DNA of 64,000 nt, taken from NCBI RefSeq assembly GCF_009905375.1, contig NC_133650.1:175469565-175533564 (forward strand). The letters run 5' to 3'. Below are positions 1 through 10,749 of the stretch, piece by piece. Made by a program: the position numbers and the translations under genes. The notes beneath the pieces were generated by a model. That model searched no databases. It was not told where the DNA came from and was given only the letters and a program-made list of their open reading frames with translations. Positions within the stretch are counted from its first letter, which is position 1. Every line of letters starts with the position of its first letter. Origin of the DNA: Apium graveolens (lineage: Eukaryota > Streptophyta > Magnoliopsida > Apiales > Apiaceae).

Positions 1-1
1 A

Positions 2-688
2 GATTCAGAAAGAGAGAGCCTCAGCATAGAAGATATTCCCGTAGTCAACGAATTTCTAGATGTGTTTCCAGATGAACTATCAGGTTTACCACCCGATCGA
101 CAAATTGAGTTTGAGATCAACCTTGCTCCAAGCACAGAACCAGTTTCGAAGGCACCTTATAGGATGGCACCAGCAGAAATGAAAGAGTTGGTGAGCCAGC
201 TACAAGAATTGTTGGACAAAGGAATGATACGGCCAAGTACGTCGCCGTGGGGAGCACCTGTCCTATTTGTAAAGAAGAAGGATGGAAGCATGAGGCTATG
301 TATAGACTATCGGGAGTTGAATAAGATGACGATTAAGAACCGTTACCCGCTGCCAAGGATGAATGATTTATTTGATCAGCTGAAAGGAGCTAAGTGCTTT
401 TCTAAGATTGATTTAAGATCAGAATACCATCAATTGAAGATCAAAGAAGATGATATCCCAAAGACAACATTCAGGATAAGATACGGACATTATGAATTCT
501 TAGTGATGCCTTTTGGGTTGACTAATGCCCCTGCAGCATTTATGGATCTGATGAACCGGGTATTTAAAAAGTATTTGGACAAGTTTGTAGTAGTATTCAT
601 TGATGATATTCTTATATATTCAAAGTCAGAAGAAGAACATATGCAGCATCTATGGATAGCATTGGAGATACTCCGACAAGAGAATCTC
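2..688 (+). pseudogene. Ty3/gypsy chromovirus reverse transcriptase fragment
   Basis: An open frame runs in from the left edge and reads as the end of the protease-RT linker followed by the RT core of a plant chromovirus (Tekay/Del type). Visible motifs include [11 protein letters not shown], the [11 protein letters not shown] stretch, [12 protein letters not shown] and the catalytic FIDDILIYS. The similarity stops abruptly near 685-690, where the usual continuation after EILRQE is replaced by unrelated residues. From there the other strand reads as copia B. No LTR or target duplication lies at the join, so this is a deletion or illegitimate-recombination junction, not a clean insertion. The first ATG in frame is at 62, but the true ORF starts outside the window. 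Its class is clear; its lineage is judged by eye. Confidence 0.9.
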
Positions 689-1656
689 CTACTTCCCTAC
701 AGTTCCTGCACATTTATACAAATATGAGAACCACATCCAGTATCTAATACCCAAGATGTAGAAGTAGACAAATTGACTTTTATAACATATATACCTAAAT
801 CAGAAGCAGCAAAAACAACCTTCTTCTTCAGATCCTCCAAATAAACATGCTAGCTCCTCTTCCAATGACCTGGTTTCTTGCAATAGTGACAATCACCAAC
901 CTTTGAAACACCACCTTTAGGCTTCAAAGCCTTGATCAGAACAGGTTTCAGATTGGCATTAGATTTAGATCCCATCTTCCTCTAGCCTTTACATTTACCC
1001 TTTCCTTCGGCCTTCCCCTTATTCACCATCAACACGGGAGCAGGGGACGCCTTTTGAATGTTGGTCTCAGTAGTTTTCAACATAGCTAATAATTCGGTGG
1101 GGTTATTATCTTTTTCATTCATATTGTAATTCATCACAAATTGAGAATAGCTGTTGTTTAAAGATTGCAAAATAAGATCAATCTGGTGCTCCATAGCAAT
1201 TGGGGCACCCAACTTGGCAAGGTACTCCATACACCCTATCATTCTTAGAACATGCGGTCCAACCGAATCACGTTCTCCCTGCTTACATGCATGCAACAAT
1301 TTGAAAGTATCAAACCTCTCCTGACGAGCCTGTCCTTCAAACATACGTTTAAGGTGCTCAATCATATCATAAGAATCCATATTCTCATGTTGTTTCCAAA
1401 GTTCAGGACTCATGGGCGCTAACATGAGACATTGAACATCCATGTCATCATCGATAAGTTTCTGATAAATATTATGTTGAGCATGGGATTCTCTTTCAGG
1501 GAGAGGTGCAGGGCGAGGGATATCAATTATATAGAGCTTGCGCTCTTGTTTGAGGACAATCCTCAAGTTCCTCTGCCAGTCAAGGAAGTTTGTTCCTGTT
1601 AGCTTGTCCTTCTCAAGGACTGATCACACAGAGAAGTTGTTTAAATTGTTTGCCAT
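689..1656 (-). pseudogene. Copia B gag and start of protease (degenerate)
   Basis: On the minus strand an ATG at 1656 opens a UBN2-type copia gag. An in-frame TGA follows after ten codons (1626-1624), then the frame is open to 982. Downstream, in other frames or past stops, come a CCHC zinc knuckle (CHYCKKPGHWKR, about 865-915; the codon for the last Cys is next to a TAG) and the aspartic protease motif [12 protein letters not shown] (about 730-765). Gag packages element RNA; the protease would mature Gag-Pol. At least two stops and a frame change make it non-functional. Sequence similarity ends at about 689 against the chromovirus RT fragment, so integrase, RT and the 3' LTR are missing. The gag resembles that of copia E at 26059, which has the same layout. 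Confidence 0.85.
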
Positions 1657-3470
1657 TTTGATATCTACAATGTTTAAGTGCATAAGATAAATTAGTCTAC
1701 AGATGATTATTAAATTATGTTCAAGTGATTATTTATATATATTCAAAATATATATCTTCCACTATTTTTATCAAATTAATAGCCCTAACTATTAATTCGG
1801 AAAATATATCTTCTATATACTTTGTAGTGAGCCAAGATCCAAATTTCATAATGTTTTATTTCAGCTTTGGCTTTACTCCTAAAACATGATTCAATAAGGT
1901 AGACAACATTTGTCAATTATATTGACTATATAACTCTTGGATAGTTTAGTGGAACAACATTTATTCACATTTATCCAATAAATCTCACTAAACTCTATGC
2001 CTCTAAGTTCACAATCCTATTGCTGTAACTTAGTTAAGTCAAACCCAAAGGTCTAAAATGTATCATATACTTCAACACATCATCCCACGATAGATGGAGT
2101 ACTTCGCTCTGGCGAACCCACTCCTTATCGATCTATGGGGTAACGCGCTGGACATATTAGAAGGCATCTAAACAACTTAATATAAACATTAGGGTTTTGT
2201 TAGTATTATAACGATCATGATCCCATCATAAAGAGATTCCCAATTTTTCCTTAAATAAAATACATCAAATCAATATTCATCAATGGTTTGATTTCCAGGT
2301 AGTGGATGAGTCACACCGGTCTCGCTTAAAACCCACAGCCTTACAAGTTCAATGAACCCGTTGTTGACAAAATTACCTCATGTCGGAAATAAAGAAGATT
2401 CGTATTTCATTCTGTGTTTCATAAACATGAGAATCTCATAATCATTTATAAAATTTAAAATCTTGAGTCGTTACAGATTTTATCTTATTTAGCAGGCATG
2501 GCATGGGTGACGTATGTAATACATACATTCATGCATGATTAATCTAATTAAAGCATGCATCATTAGCTATTCTATACATACATTCATATATTAATATGTA
2601 AAATGCGGTATGTAAACGTGCTTGGTTATGGCCTTTATCCTATGTGATCCTTTCAAGTTAATGAAAGGATCAAGGTCAATCTATGGTGAATAATATAAAT
2701 ACAATTTCAATTACAAGTCTTTATTCTTCTTCTCTCGATTGCTACTTCTCCTCTTGGATCATGCCTCCTTGAAGTAAATTATATTAAAACAACCTATACT
2801 ACTATACTTACATAAGAAAACTCGAGTTACATTCGAGGTAAATGAATTACAAAGAATAAACGACATGCAAGTCATATTTAGAAACCAAAACCATAAATAA
2901 AAACCGTTAGCTAAAGGGTCTTAAGGCCATAACCATACACCATGATATCACATGACACATAAAAAAACATTTATAATCTTAATATGGTATCACATATCAT
3001 AGTTCAGACTATATAATCAAACACAACATATTTACCAAAATTCAGAAAATTAAAACCAGCCTTCTAAAAATTAAAAATCGCTTTTTCGAGGCCTGTAATG
3101 ACATCCAATGGCTTACAGACGCGAACCTGACTTTGCTCAGTGACCCGATTCCAATCGGAAAACACATATCCTTTGTAAAAATCAAACACTAGACTCAGAT
3201 TTCACCAAATCTGTTCATCTTTTTTCAGAAATCACATCGTATATAATCTCCATAATAAAAATAAAGTATATCATATATACTTACACATCGATACATACAA
3301 CCAACACATGATTATAAAATACATCATGATTATCATATATATATTTAAAATCACATATACAGTCATATACACACACCAAAAATTATATACATGCTCACTT
3401 ATATCAAAATTGTAAACATACAACCGAATTAAAATATTTTGCAAGTAACTCTGATGTCATTGTTGGGAAT
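1657..3470 (-). other. Copia B untranslated leader
   Basis: 1.8 kb between the 5' LTR and the gag start of copia B, with no coding potential. It is AT-rich and rich in inverted repeats: 9-bp arms at 1943-1951 and 1986-1994, and a three-part stem at 2090-2136 with arms ATAGAT/ATCTAT, GGAGT/ACTCC and TTCGC/GCGAA. Similar length and similar stem-loop habit to the leader of copia E suggest a shared long structured leader. Some segments, for example 2380-2450, look alike in the two leaders. Confidence 0.6.
3452..3470 (-). other. Primer binding site of copia B (tRNA-iMet type, decayed)
   Basis: On the minus strand the LTR ends CCCAACA and is followed by ATGACATCAGAGTTAC, which matches the plant initiator-Met PBS (TGGTATCAGAGC) except for G-to-A and T-to-C changes. 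This fixes the element's orientation and shows that the LTR at 3471-4985 is its 5' LTR. Confidence 0.7.
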
Positions 3471-4985
3471 CGTGGCACAAACTCAACGAAAAAATAAAAA
3501 TAAATATGAAAAATGAAACCCCAAACGCAGGATCCATACGAAACAAGACATTTAATTCGGAGATTAGATGTTTACCTTAATAAAGCTTTTCTTTTGATTG
3601 TGATGAATGTACAGATCTTGATGAACCAACATAGTAGCCGTCGTTTCAAAGATCTGCTCTCCAAGGTATCCACACGAATGCCCGATCGTCCAACGATCAC
3701 CGAAGCCGGTACTAGACGATTTGGTTGCCTCTTTTCTCTCTCTCTAGCCTCTGTAAGATGTAGAGCTGCTAGGGTTTTCTAAAAACGTGATGTGTCAACT
3801 AAACCCTAAAATATACATCTTAATGTATATATAGGGAGAGAGGATTTGGGCCTAACCCTAATCTTAATGGGCTTCTAAAAGGACCCATTCTGATTTTGGG
3901 TTTATATTATTATTAAATTCAAATTCTAATATATATACAATTAATCAAGTCTCATTTAATTAATTATATAATTAAATTCAAATTAAAAATAAAATATTTA
4001 AATTCATAATTTAAATAACACTCTGTTTTAAACGTTCTTTGTGTGTGACCCTTTAGGTTATTATTATGTTGTCAATAATTTTATTTTCTAATAATAAAAT
4101 TATAGACAATGAGTGGCATCTAGTAATACATCATTGCTCCCCAAGTAATAATAATATTTGGTGATTCAACTAAACCTTTCGTGAATAATGTACAATGTAA
4201 TATAATCCCTTTAGCCTTATATTATAGATCAAACTCGAGGCATGCATTATGTCCTCCGTTGTAAGCGTTTAATCCTTCTTTCCTTGATCAATAAGTAAAC
4301 TATTAAACAAATCACTATTTGAGCACGTCTATGCATTTTATAGTCTTACTCAATCAAGAGGCCAATAATATCACTCATTTAATAAAGGAGGGCTAAATCC
4401 CATCTAGATCATTCATATTTCTTATACGATTCATAATATACCCAATATCTACTTTTATTATTACCCGGTCAAGGATAACTTTCAATAGTATCAAAGTATA
4501 TAAATTCGCGTACAGAAATATAATGATTTCAGGTCAAAGGACCAATACATCATTATCACTGTGAAATTAACTTATGACACTTTAAACATGTAGTATCTCA
4601 CAACGGGTCAATCCAACACCATGTATTTAATACATGTGCCTGTGTTTTGACTTTAGTATCACCATACCTATGATCAATGAGATGTGATCATTAGTCGACA
4701 AACACACTAGTCTCAACATATTTATTATCATCCCTTAAAAATAGTACTTGACTATGGACCTTTGGGAATATCAATACAATTCTCATAATCTCATTTCTAA
4801 GTCACGTACTTAGAGATGCAGATTTACATATCATATTCCAAGGACATTTATGAATCTAACATTTTATCGCAGAAAATAAAGATATAATAAATTACTAAAG
4901 AATAATCCATATAATCATAATTAATAATCCCAATGTTTCATAATATAAACATAATAGTGTTATCTCTAGCGCACAAACACTAACA
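3471..4985 (-). repeat. 5' LTR of copia B
   Basis: A 1515-bp LTR. On the minus strand it starts TGTTAGTGTTTGTGCGCTAG and ends CCACGATTCCCAACA. It is the same family as the 3' LTR of copia A (33009-40922), which is 1500 bp once the CACTA insertion is removed. This copy holds the uninterrupted version of the site where the CACTA element sits in A (about 4363-4375). A small antisense ORF at 3513-3782 has a diverged counterpart in the LTR of A but no recognisable product. Copia B seems to have inserted into copia A immediately before 4986; its other end lies outside the window. Confidence 0.9.
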
Positions 4986-5034
4986 GGAAAGTGTGCAGGA
5001 TGTACATCAAGATGTTCCTAATCCTGAAACACAG
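4986..5034 (+). pseudogene. Copia A pol, short piece before the RT
   Basis: 49 bases left between copia B and element D. In frame they read ESVQDVHQDVPNPETQ and continue directly into AVRRSSRARHE at 31319, once D and one copy of its target duplication (CACAG, 5030-5034 and 31314-31318) are discounted. This is the variable hinge between integrase and RT of a copia pol. Confidence 0.85.
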
Positions 5035-5604
5035 TGTTATGGATTAAAAACTAATATAAATAATTGCTGTATTTAGTACTAAGGAACGTGAGCTTCAAGG
5101 CTCGTTTTGACTGCTCTTGTGTTTCGTGACTCAATCTGCCTTAACAAGATGCCTACGTACCTTGCTGATTGCCAAAGATCAAGTCAAAAAACATAGTTCT
5201 GATTTGTGGGGTGAGACCCCTTATATAGATGTGGGAGTCCTTAAATTGGACTTGGTATAAGAGACTTGGTGGTCAAGTCTCTGAATTAGGATAGACTTAG
5301 AAGTCATAGGGAGTAGGAAGCTGATTCCTTATCCCATGAGGTTCCTTGGAGGCCAATCTACAAGGATTTATATCCTCACTAGGACTTATCTTAATAGCTG
5401 TTTTTCTCCCTTATTTATTAATTACGAAATTAATAAATAATCAGGGTTTTTGGGCCTTCTTTGTTCCATCAGGTCTGATCTGGTCCATCAGGCCTGATCA
5501 ACATATTAACCTTTCTGGTCTGAATGTCATACATCTTCTTATTGGGCCTTGCAGCCTAAACTGTAATATTTAATTATGTAATCATGATTTATTTATCCCT
5601 ATCA
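5035..5604 (-). repeat. 3' LTR of element D
   Basis: 570 bp. On the minus strand it starts TGATAGGGATAAATAAATC and ends CCATAACA. It matches 30754-31313 at about 97.5%, apart from 11 extra bases here near 5380. A polypurine tract (AGTTGGGGGGCAAA on the minus strand, 5605-5618) precedes it. The flank 5030-5034 is CACAG. Confidence 0.95.
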
Positions 5605-5618
5605 TTTGCCCCCCAACT
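5605..5618 (-). other. Polypurine tract of element D
   Basis: Minus-strand AGTTGGGGGGCAAA lies directly upstream of the 3' LTR. It is the expected primer site for plus-strand DNA synthesis and supports the minus orientation. Confidence 0.75.
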
Positions 5619-5744
5619 TTTGGGAAACATTGATTAGGTTTCGCAGAAGTTAAGTCTATTCATTCCCTTACAGGGTTTCGTTTTTGCGTAAAGTGTGGAG
5701 CGACCTACACATTTACAACGATTGTTCCTTTTATTCAGGAATTA

Positions 5745-6115
5745 TCTTAATTTCCAGGAATTTTTCCCTTAATTCCGGGATTTTTCCCTAATTTTCTGGA
5801 TTTTTCCCTTAATTTCTAGGATTTATCCTTAATTTTCTGGATTTTTCCCTTAATTTTTGGGATTTATCCTTATTTTTCTGGATTTTCCCTTAATTTATGG
5901 GATTTATCCTTATTTTTCTGGATTGTTTCCCTTAATTTCTGGGATTTATCCTTATTTTACTGGATTTTTCCCTTAATTTCTGGGATTTATCCTTATTTTT
6001 ATGGATTTTTTCCCTTAATTTTTGGGATTTATCCTTATTTTACTGGATTTTCCCCTTAATTTCTGGGATTTATCCTTATTTTTCTGGATTTATTCCTTAT
6101 TTCTGAAAATATTAG
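5745..6115. repeat. Minisatellite of about 41 bp in the 3' region of D
   Basis: Roughly seven to eight degenerate copies of a unit built from 'ctggatttttcccttaatttc' and 'gggatttatccttatttt'. The periods I measured are 40-43 bp. It is strongly strand-asymmetric (pyrimidine-rich on the plus strand). The open frame at 6022-6276 is a by-product of this low-complexity sequence. It lies between the 3' LTR of D and the promoter of the antisense gene. Confidence 0.85.
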
Positions 6116-6229
6116 CATTTTACAGAAAATATTTTAAGGAATTTCCTTATCTTTCTGTAATTTTCCAGGAATTTTTCCTTCTTTTTCTTCCCCCTCTTTC
6201 CTTTTTTCTTTTTCTCTTTTTTTTTATAC

Positions 6230-6735
6230 AGATTTCGACCAGGAATCCTGTTCGACCAGGATCCTGGTCGAATTAACCTCTGTTGTGCCTTGGTCGAAGG
6301 CTTTTCGAGGAGGATGCATTCGATCAGGAATCCTGGTCGAATTTCGGCCAGGATTTCCCCCCCTTTTTTTTATCGACTAGGAATTTTTCGACTAGGATTT
6401 TCGTCCCTTTCGGTCAGGATTCTTGTGTTTCTGACCGAATCAACCATCTTTCTTGCCTTGGTCGAAGCTATTTCGAGCAGGATTGGTTCGACCAGGATTT
6501 TCTCTTGATTTCTAGTCGAATGAGTCTAAATTCTGGTCGAATTAAGCTTATTTTTCAGCCTTGATCGACAAAACTTTGACCTTAGGAGCTTCGATCAGGA
6601 TTCCTTCGTGTTTCTTGGTCGAATGGATCTTCTTTCTGGTCGAATTAAGGCTATTTTTTAGCCTTGATCGATAGGGTTTCGACCTCAAGCCATTCGACCA
6701 GGATTTCTTTATGTTTTCTGGTCGAATGGGTCAGG
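6230..6735. repeat. Cluster of inverted TTCGACCAGGA / TCCTGGTCGAA motifs
   Basis: About 500 bp in which the 11-mer TTCGACCAGGA and its reverse complement recur many times, exact or with one or two changes, in both orientations. Adjacent opposite copies could pair, for example at 6247-6275. Two overlapping open frames (6283-6564 and 6290-6508) run through it but look like repeat artefacts. It lies upstream of the antisense gene, so it could be regulatory or simply repeat expansion. Confidence 0.75.
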
Positions 6736-6759
6736 AATATTTACATAATGATTTTTTGC

Positions 6760-7128
6760 ATATACTTTAGATTTGGGCCCTTAAATCTGGGCTAAATTTT
6801 CTTGGACCAACCCTTCTAATGGGTCTTTCTTTTTCACCCCTAAAATCACTTGGGCCTAATACAGAGGCCTTTTACCTAGGCTTTTTAAATACTTGGGCCC
6901 TTAACTGGGCTTGACTTTTTCAAGGTTTTTCTAGAATTGGGCCTCATTTTTGAGCCCAAATTCCAAACTCTTCTAGGATTCTTCCAGATTCTTCCAGAAT
7001 CTCCTAAAAACTTAAGTTTTTCTTTTGTTTTTTACTGGAATTCTCTGGATAATTCCAGAACCTTCTAGTTTTTGGGCCCAAATGGGCTTTTTTAAGGCCC
7101 ATTATCCCCCTTCCTTGGCTATATAAAG
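6760..7128 (+). promoter_or_regulatory. Probable promoter of the antisense gene of D
   Basis: A run of GGCCCA/TGGGCC elements (near 6775, 6852, 6896, 6936, 7074, 7096) leads to a TATA box TATATAAAG at 7120-7128. A pyrimidine-rich stretch typical of a plant 5' untranslated region follows (7140-7260). GGCCCA motifs of this kind are known as site II/TCP-type promoter elements in plants. Transcription start would be expected near 7150-7160. Promoter function is inferred from layout only. Confidence 0.6.
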
Positions 7129-7278
7129 GTGGGGTGAGAGTTTGATTTCTCCACACCTCTCATTTCACCTCTCTACTCATTTCATAACTTCTCCTCATCC
7201 TTCCCCCTTCCTTCTAACCTTTCCTCTCTCAAATCCCCTCCCTTAGTTTTCCAACTTCAGGCTTTTTCCAGCTTACTA

Positions 7279-9185
7279 ATCGCTGACAAGAGTTCCGAGA
7301 GGGCGACAAAGATAGCCTCGGCTTCAAAACGAGGTAAGGATATCGAGATCCGTTCTTCGTATATGTCTTTAATCGATATGATTAACACTATGGGGGATGA
7401 ATATCCCTCTACTGCACATCTCGATTCTTTTAATCATTGTAATACTTGGCACAACATAGATTTCGATAAACTAAATGCACGTTATAATGTCCTTCCTCCT
7501 CTTAGATTAGTTCCAGTCTCTGGTGGTGACCGTACTTGCCATTGGAGACCCGACACCCTCTTTATTTACACAGATGCCCTTAATGCTGGGCTTAGGTTTC
7601 CTTTTCACCCTTTTATTCCTCATCTTTTAGCTGATTTACAAATCAACCCGTGTCAGCTTCCTCCAAACGCTTGGAGGAACATTTTATGTTTTATGGTCTG
7701 CTGCCTTAGGGAGGGTTTTACCCTTTCTGTAGCTGTTTTTAGGAAAGTCTTTTAGTGCTATAATAGCTCTTCCAGTATTTGTGGTTGGGTCTATTTAAGC
7801 AAAGGCCCAAAAGTAAACATATCTTTAACATCGCCTCCATTCCCGACAACAACCAAAATTGGAGGAATAGTTTCGTTGGGTTATGTTGGGAGAATGGTGA
7901 CTGGGGCACACTCTTCCGATCTTCCTTCGGGAAGGTCAGTGATGGTAGCCTCAAATCCATTCACTTAATTCCTGAGGAAACTATTATTTATAATGGGCTT
8001 ACTCAGGACAACGGCACTACTACCAGCTGGACTCTCTTAGAGAAGTTCTCCCTCATTCACGTGGGACTATCCTCTGTTTCTCAACAGGGTATTTTTCTTC
8101 CCTTATCATCTTTATTTCATTTCATGCATTATTAACATCACTTATTTTGTTTTTTGCCTTATTTTGCAGCTGCTAAGGAGATTAACGAGGACAATGTTCC
8201 TCCTGTTGAAGAGACTGCTAGGATGAAGAAAGCTCGGCTCGCAGGCCTAGACACCCGGGGAAAGGCGACAGAGCCTATCTTCTTGAGAAAGCACAAGGAG
8301 CCTATGGGGGAGGCTTCAACTGAAGGAGCTGAGGGCCATAATGCTCCTATTACTGCTGCTGCCCCTGCTGCTGCTGCTACAGGCGCCTTTTAGCCTCTCT
8401 GGGGATTCCGCCGAGGGGATACCGTGGTTGGTTCCACGAAGCATGCTTGGGATTGGTCCTACCATAGCGTGACTCCCAAGGACTTTACTGACGTGGTGGC
8501 CACCCCTGACCTTGAGAGGATTAAGCTCATGGGAGCTCAGTCTCTGGCTTCGGTATGCTTCTTCTTTTTTGAACTTATCTTTCATTCTTGTAGCATTTTC
8601 TTGCCTATTACTTTGCTGATTGTTTTGTTTCAGTATAACGCCTATTTTCAAGGCGCTGTGAGGCAAGCCGAGTCATGGAAGCGGGCTTCTGATAAGGCCG
8701 ATAATGCCCTTAGGAGGCAACAGAAGAAGTATGCTACCCAGGAGAAGAAGCTCAAGCGCAAGGAAGAAGAACTCGGAGAGTCTAACGCCGAGCTGGTGGT
8801 ACTTCGGGCGGAGAAGGATAAAGCTATAGACAACTATCTGGACTCGGAGGAGTTTGCCCAATCCATGAGGATTAGGGATGATTAAGTCTTTCCCGGGTTT
8901 TTTAGGACTGGTTGGGACACGGCCCTTGGGACCGTGAACGAGGCTTGTCCTGATATTAACCCGGCGGACTATGTCTGCCCTGATGACGAGGCTTTGCTAC
9001 AGAGGTTTCGTACCCGAGTAGTTGTCTCGGATCATGTTCCTCAGGATCCACTCCTTCCTCCTCCCGAGTCTTCTTCCAGACCTGCTGAGGACGATAGTTC
9101 TTCCTCCTCCTCTGAGACAACAGAGACATCCAGCGAGAGCGGAGATGACGATGATATGGATGCCGAGGGTACCTCAGCTCCTTAG
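7279..9185 (+). pseudogene. Antisense extra gene of Tat element D (Transposase_28-like, two introns)
   Basis: Plus-strand gene opposite to pol, ending 301 bp from the end of pol (tail to tail). Exon 1, 7279-8088: the likely start ATG now reads ATC before GCT GAC AAG; body LPPLRLVPVSGG, FHPFIPHLLADLQINPCQLPPNAWR, resembling the 'putative gypsy-type transposon' family (Pfam Transposase_28). Intron 1, 8089-8169 (GT...GCAG). Exon 2, 8170-8552, includes an Ala run. Intron 2, 8553-8633 (GT...TTCAG). Exon 3, 8634-9185: a coiled coil (about 8655-8840) and an acidic Ser-rich tail ending DDDDMDAEGTSAP. Both splice joins keep frame. Damage: TAG at 7753, a 1-bp deletion near 7793, TAG at 8391, TAA at 8883. 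Its function is unknown. The intron model is inferred from frame continuity. Confidence 0.75.
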
Positions 9186-9486
9186 AGCTTTTTCAGCCCT
9201 GCGTGGCTTGTCTTATTTTCGAGACTTTATTTATCGAACTTCTTGTAATATTTATCCGATCTATTTTATTTATCACCTTTTATGCTTGCATCCATGCATT
9301 TGGTTTTTACTTGTTAGGCCATAAACATACTTTGAAGAACTAATGAATTTCCATACATTGTCTGGGATTCGTCCCTTACACAAGTCTTAATAAACTTTAG
9401 AACATATAAATCCTAAGCAAGCAAAGCTTCATGGTGCTTTTTAACCTACTCGCCATCTTGACAAGTGAGAATCGTATCCAACTGCC
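9186..9486. other. Intergenic gap between convergent genes of D
   Basis: 301 bp between the antisense gene stop and the end of pol. It is T-rich on the plus strand and has no ORF. It must hold the 3' ends of both transcription units. I see no clear terminator. Confidence 0.6.
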
Positions 9487-10745
9487 CTACACATAGTAAA
9501 CCTTCAGGTTTTGTGCATGCCAAGTTCTCGGGACTTCAAAACCATCCATAGTCTCTAGCTTGTAGGTTCCTCTACCTTGAACACTCTTGACTATGTACGG
9601 CCCTTCCCAATTCGGGGTAAGCTTCCCTTTCTGTCCTACACCAGAAGCTTCTATCTTCCTCAAGACCAGGTCACCTTGTTTGAAAAATCTTTCTTTAACC
9701 CTTAGGTTGTAGTAGAATGAAGCCTTCTTCTCATACTCTACTATCTTTGCATGTGCCCCATCTCGCACTTCGTCGATTAAGTCCAGAGTTAACCTTTGTC
9801 CTTCCTCATTTTCCTCAGCATTGAAAGCCTGAATCCTTGGAGAGGAATGTGATATCTCCACGGGAACTACTGCCTCTGCCCCATATGCCAACATGAAGGG
9901 AGTTGCTCCGGTCGTGACCCTACAGGTAGTCCTATAGGCCCATAATATTGGAAGTATCTCATCCACCCAATTATTTCTTGACTTCTCGATCCTCTTTTTT
10001 AGTCCATCCAGGATTATTCGATTTGCTACCTCAGCTTGCCCATTGGCTTGTGGGTGAGCCACAGAGGTGAACCGTAACTGAATCTCATTTTCTTCACAGT
10101 ACTTCTTGAATTCCTCGTTGTTGAATTGTGTTCCATTGTCGGTGACTAGGATACGGGGAATTCCATATCGGTACATAATATTTTCCCACAGGAATTGTGC
10201 AACCTGGTTAGTTGTGATCTTGGCCAAGGGTTTGGCTTCAATCCACTTGGTGAAATAATCAATCGCTACAATCAGAAACTTCCTTTATGCCGTGGCCATG
10301 GGGAAAGGCCCTAAAATATCCATTCCCCACATTGCAAAGGGAATGGGCGAGTTGATAGAGGTCAGCATCTCGGGGGGTTGTCTAACAACAGGTGCATGCT
10401 TCTGACAGCGGTCACACTTCTTCACATATTCTTTGGCATCAGCCATCATTTCTGGCCAGTAAAAGCCTAAACGAGTTATCTTATGAGCCAAAGCCCTGCC
10501 CCCAAGTGTTGTCCACAAATACCTTCATGCACTTCTTCAAGAGCCAAGCGGGCCTCATCGGGCCTGAGACACCTTAAATAAGGAGCCACGAAAGATCTTT
10601 TGTACAGAATCCCATCTATCAAAGAGTACCTTAGTGCCCGAACAGCTAACTTCCGTGCTTCAGTTGCATCGCTTGGCAACCAACCGGTTTGAATGTGAGC
10701 CTTAATGGGATCAATCCATGACGTCCCCAGGCCTATAGGAGCCAC
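9487..10745 (-). pseudogene. Element D integrase
   Basis: Minus-strand integrase of the Tat pol polyprotein. N-terminal HHCC region: EVHEGICGQH, then CDRCQKH (about 10400-10540). Catalytic core: VAIDYFTKW (first Asp, about 10260), LVTDNGTQF (second Asp, about 10140), GQAEVANR (Glu, about 10035). The C-terminal part has FKQGDLVLRKIEA and GPYIVKSV and ends HAQNLKVYYV before the stop. It inserts element cDNA into chromatin. Damage: a 1-bp loss in a G run near 10512 splits the HHCC region, and a TAA replaces a codon near 10285 between GPFPMATA and RKFLIVAIDYF. The catalytic residues themselves are intact. No chromodomain is present, as expected for Tat. Confidence 0.92.
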
Positions 10746-10749
10746 AAGC

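Noticed and set aside
3513..3782. Small ORF in the copia B LTR with a diverged counterpart in the LTR of copia A (complement of 40629-40814).
   Set aside because: It is inside an LTR, and similarity is expected because the LTRs are homologous. No recognised domain; no evidence for translation.
6022..6564. Three open frames (6022-6276, 6283-6564, 6290-6508).
   Set aside because: They arise from the minisatellite and inverted motif cluster of D; low-complexity products, with no start context or domain.
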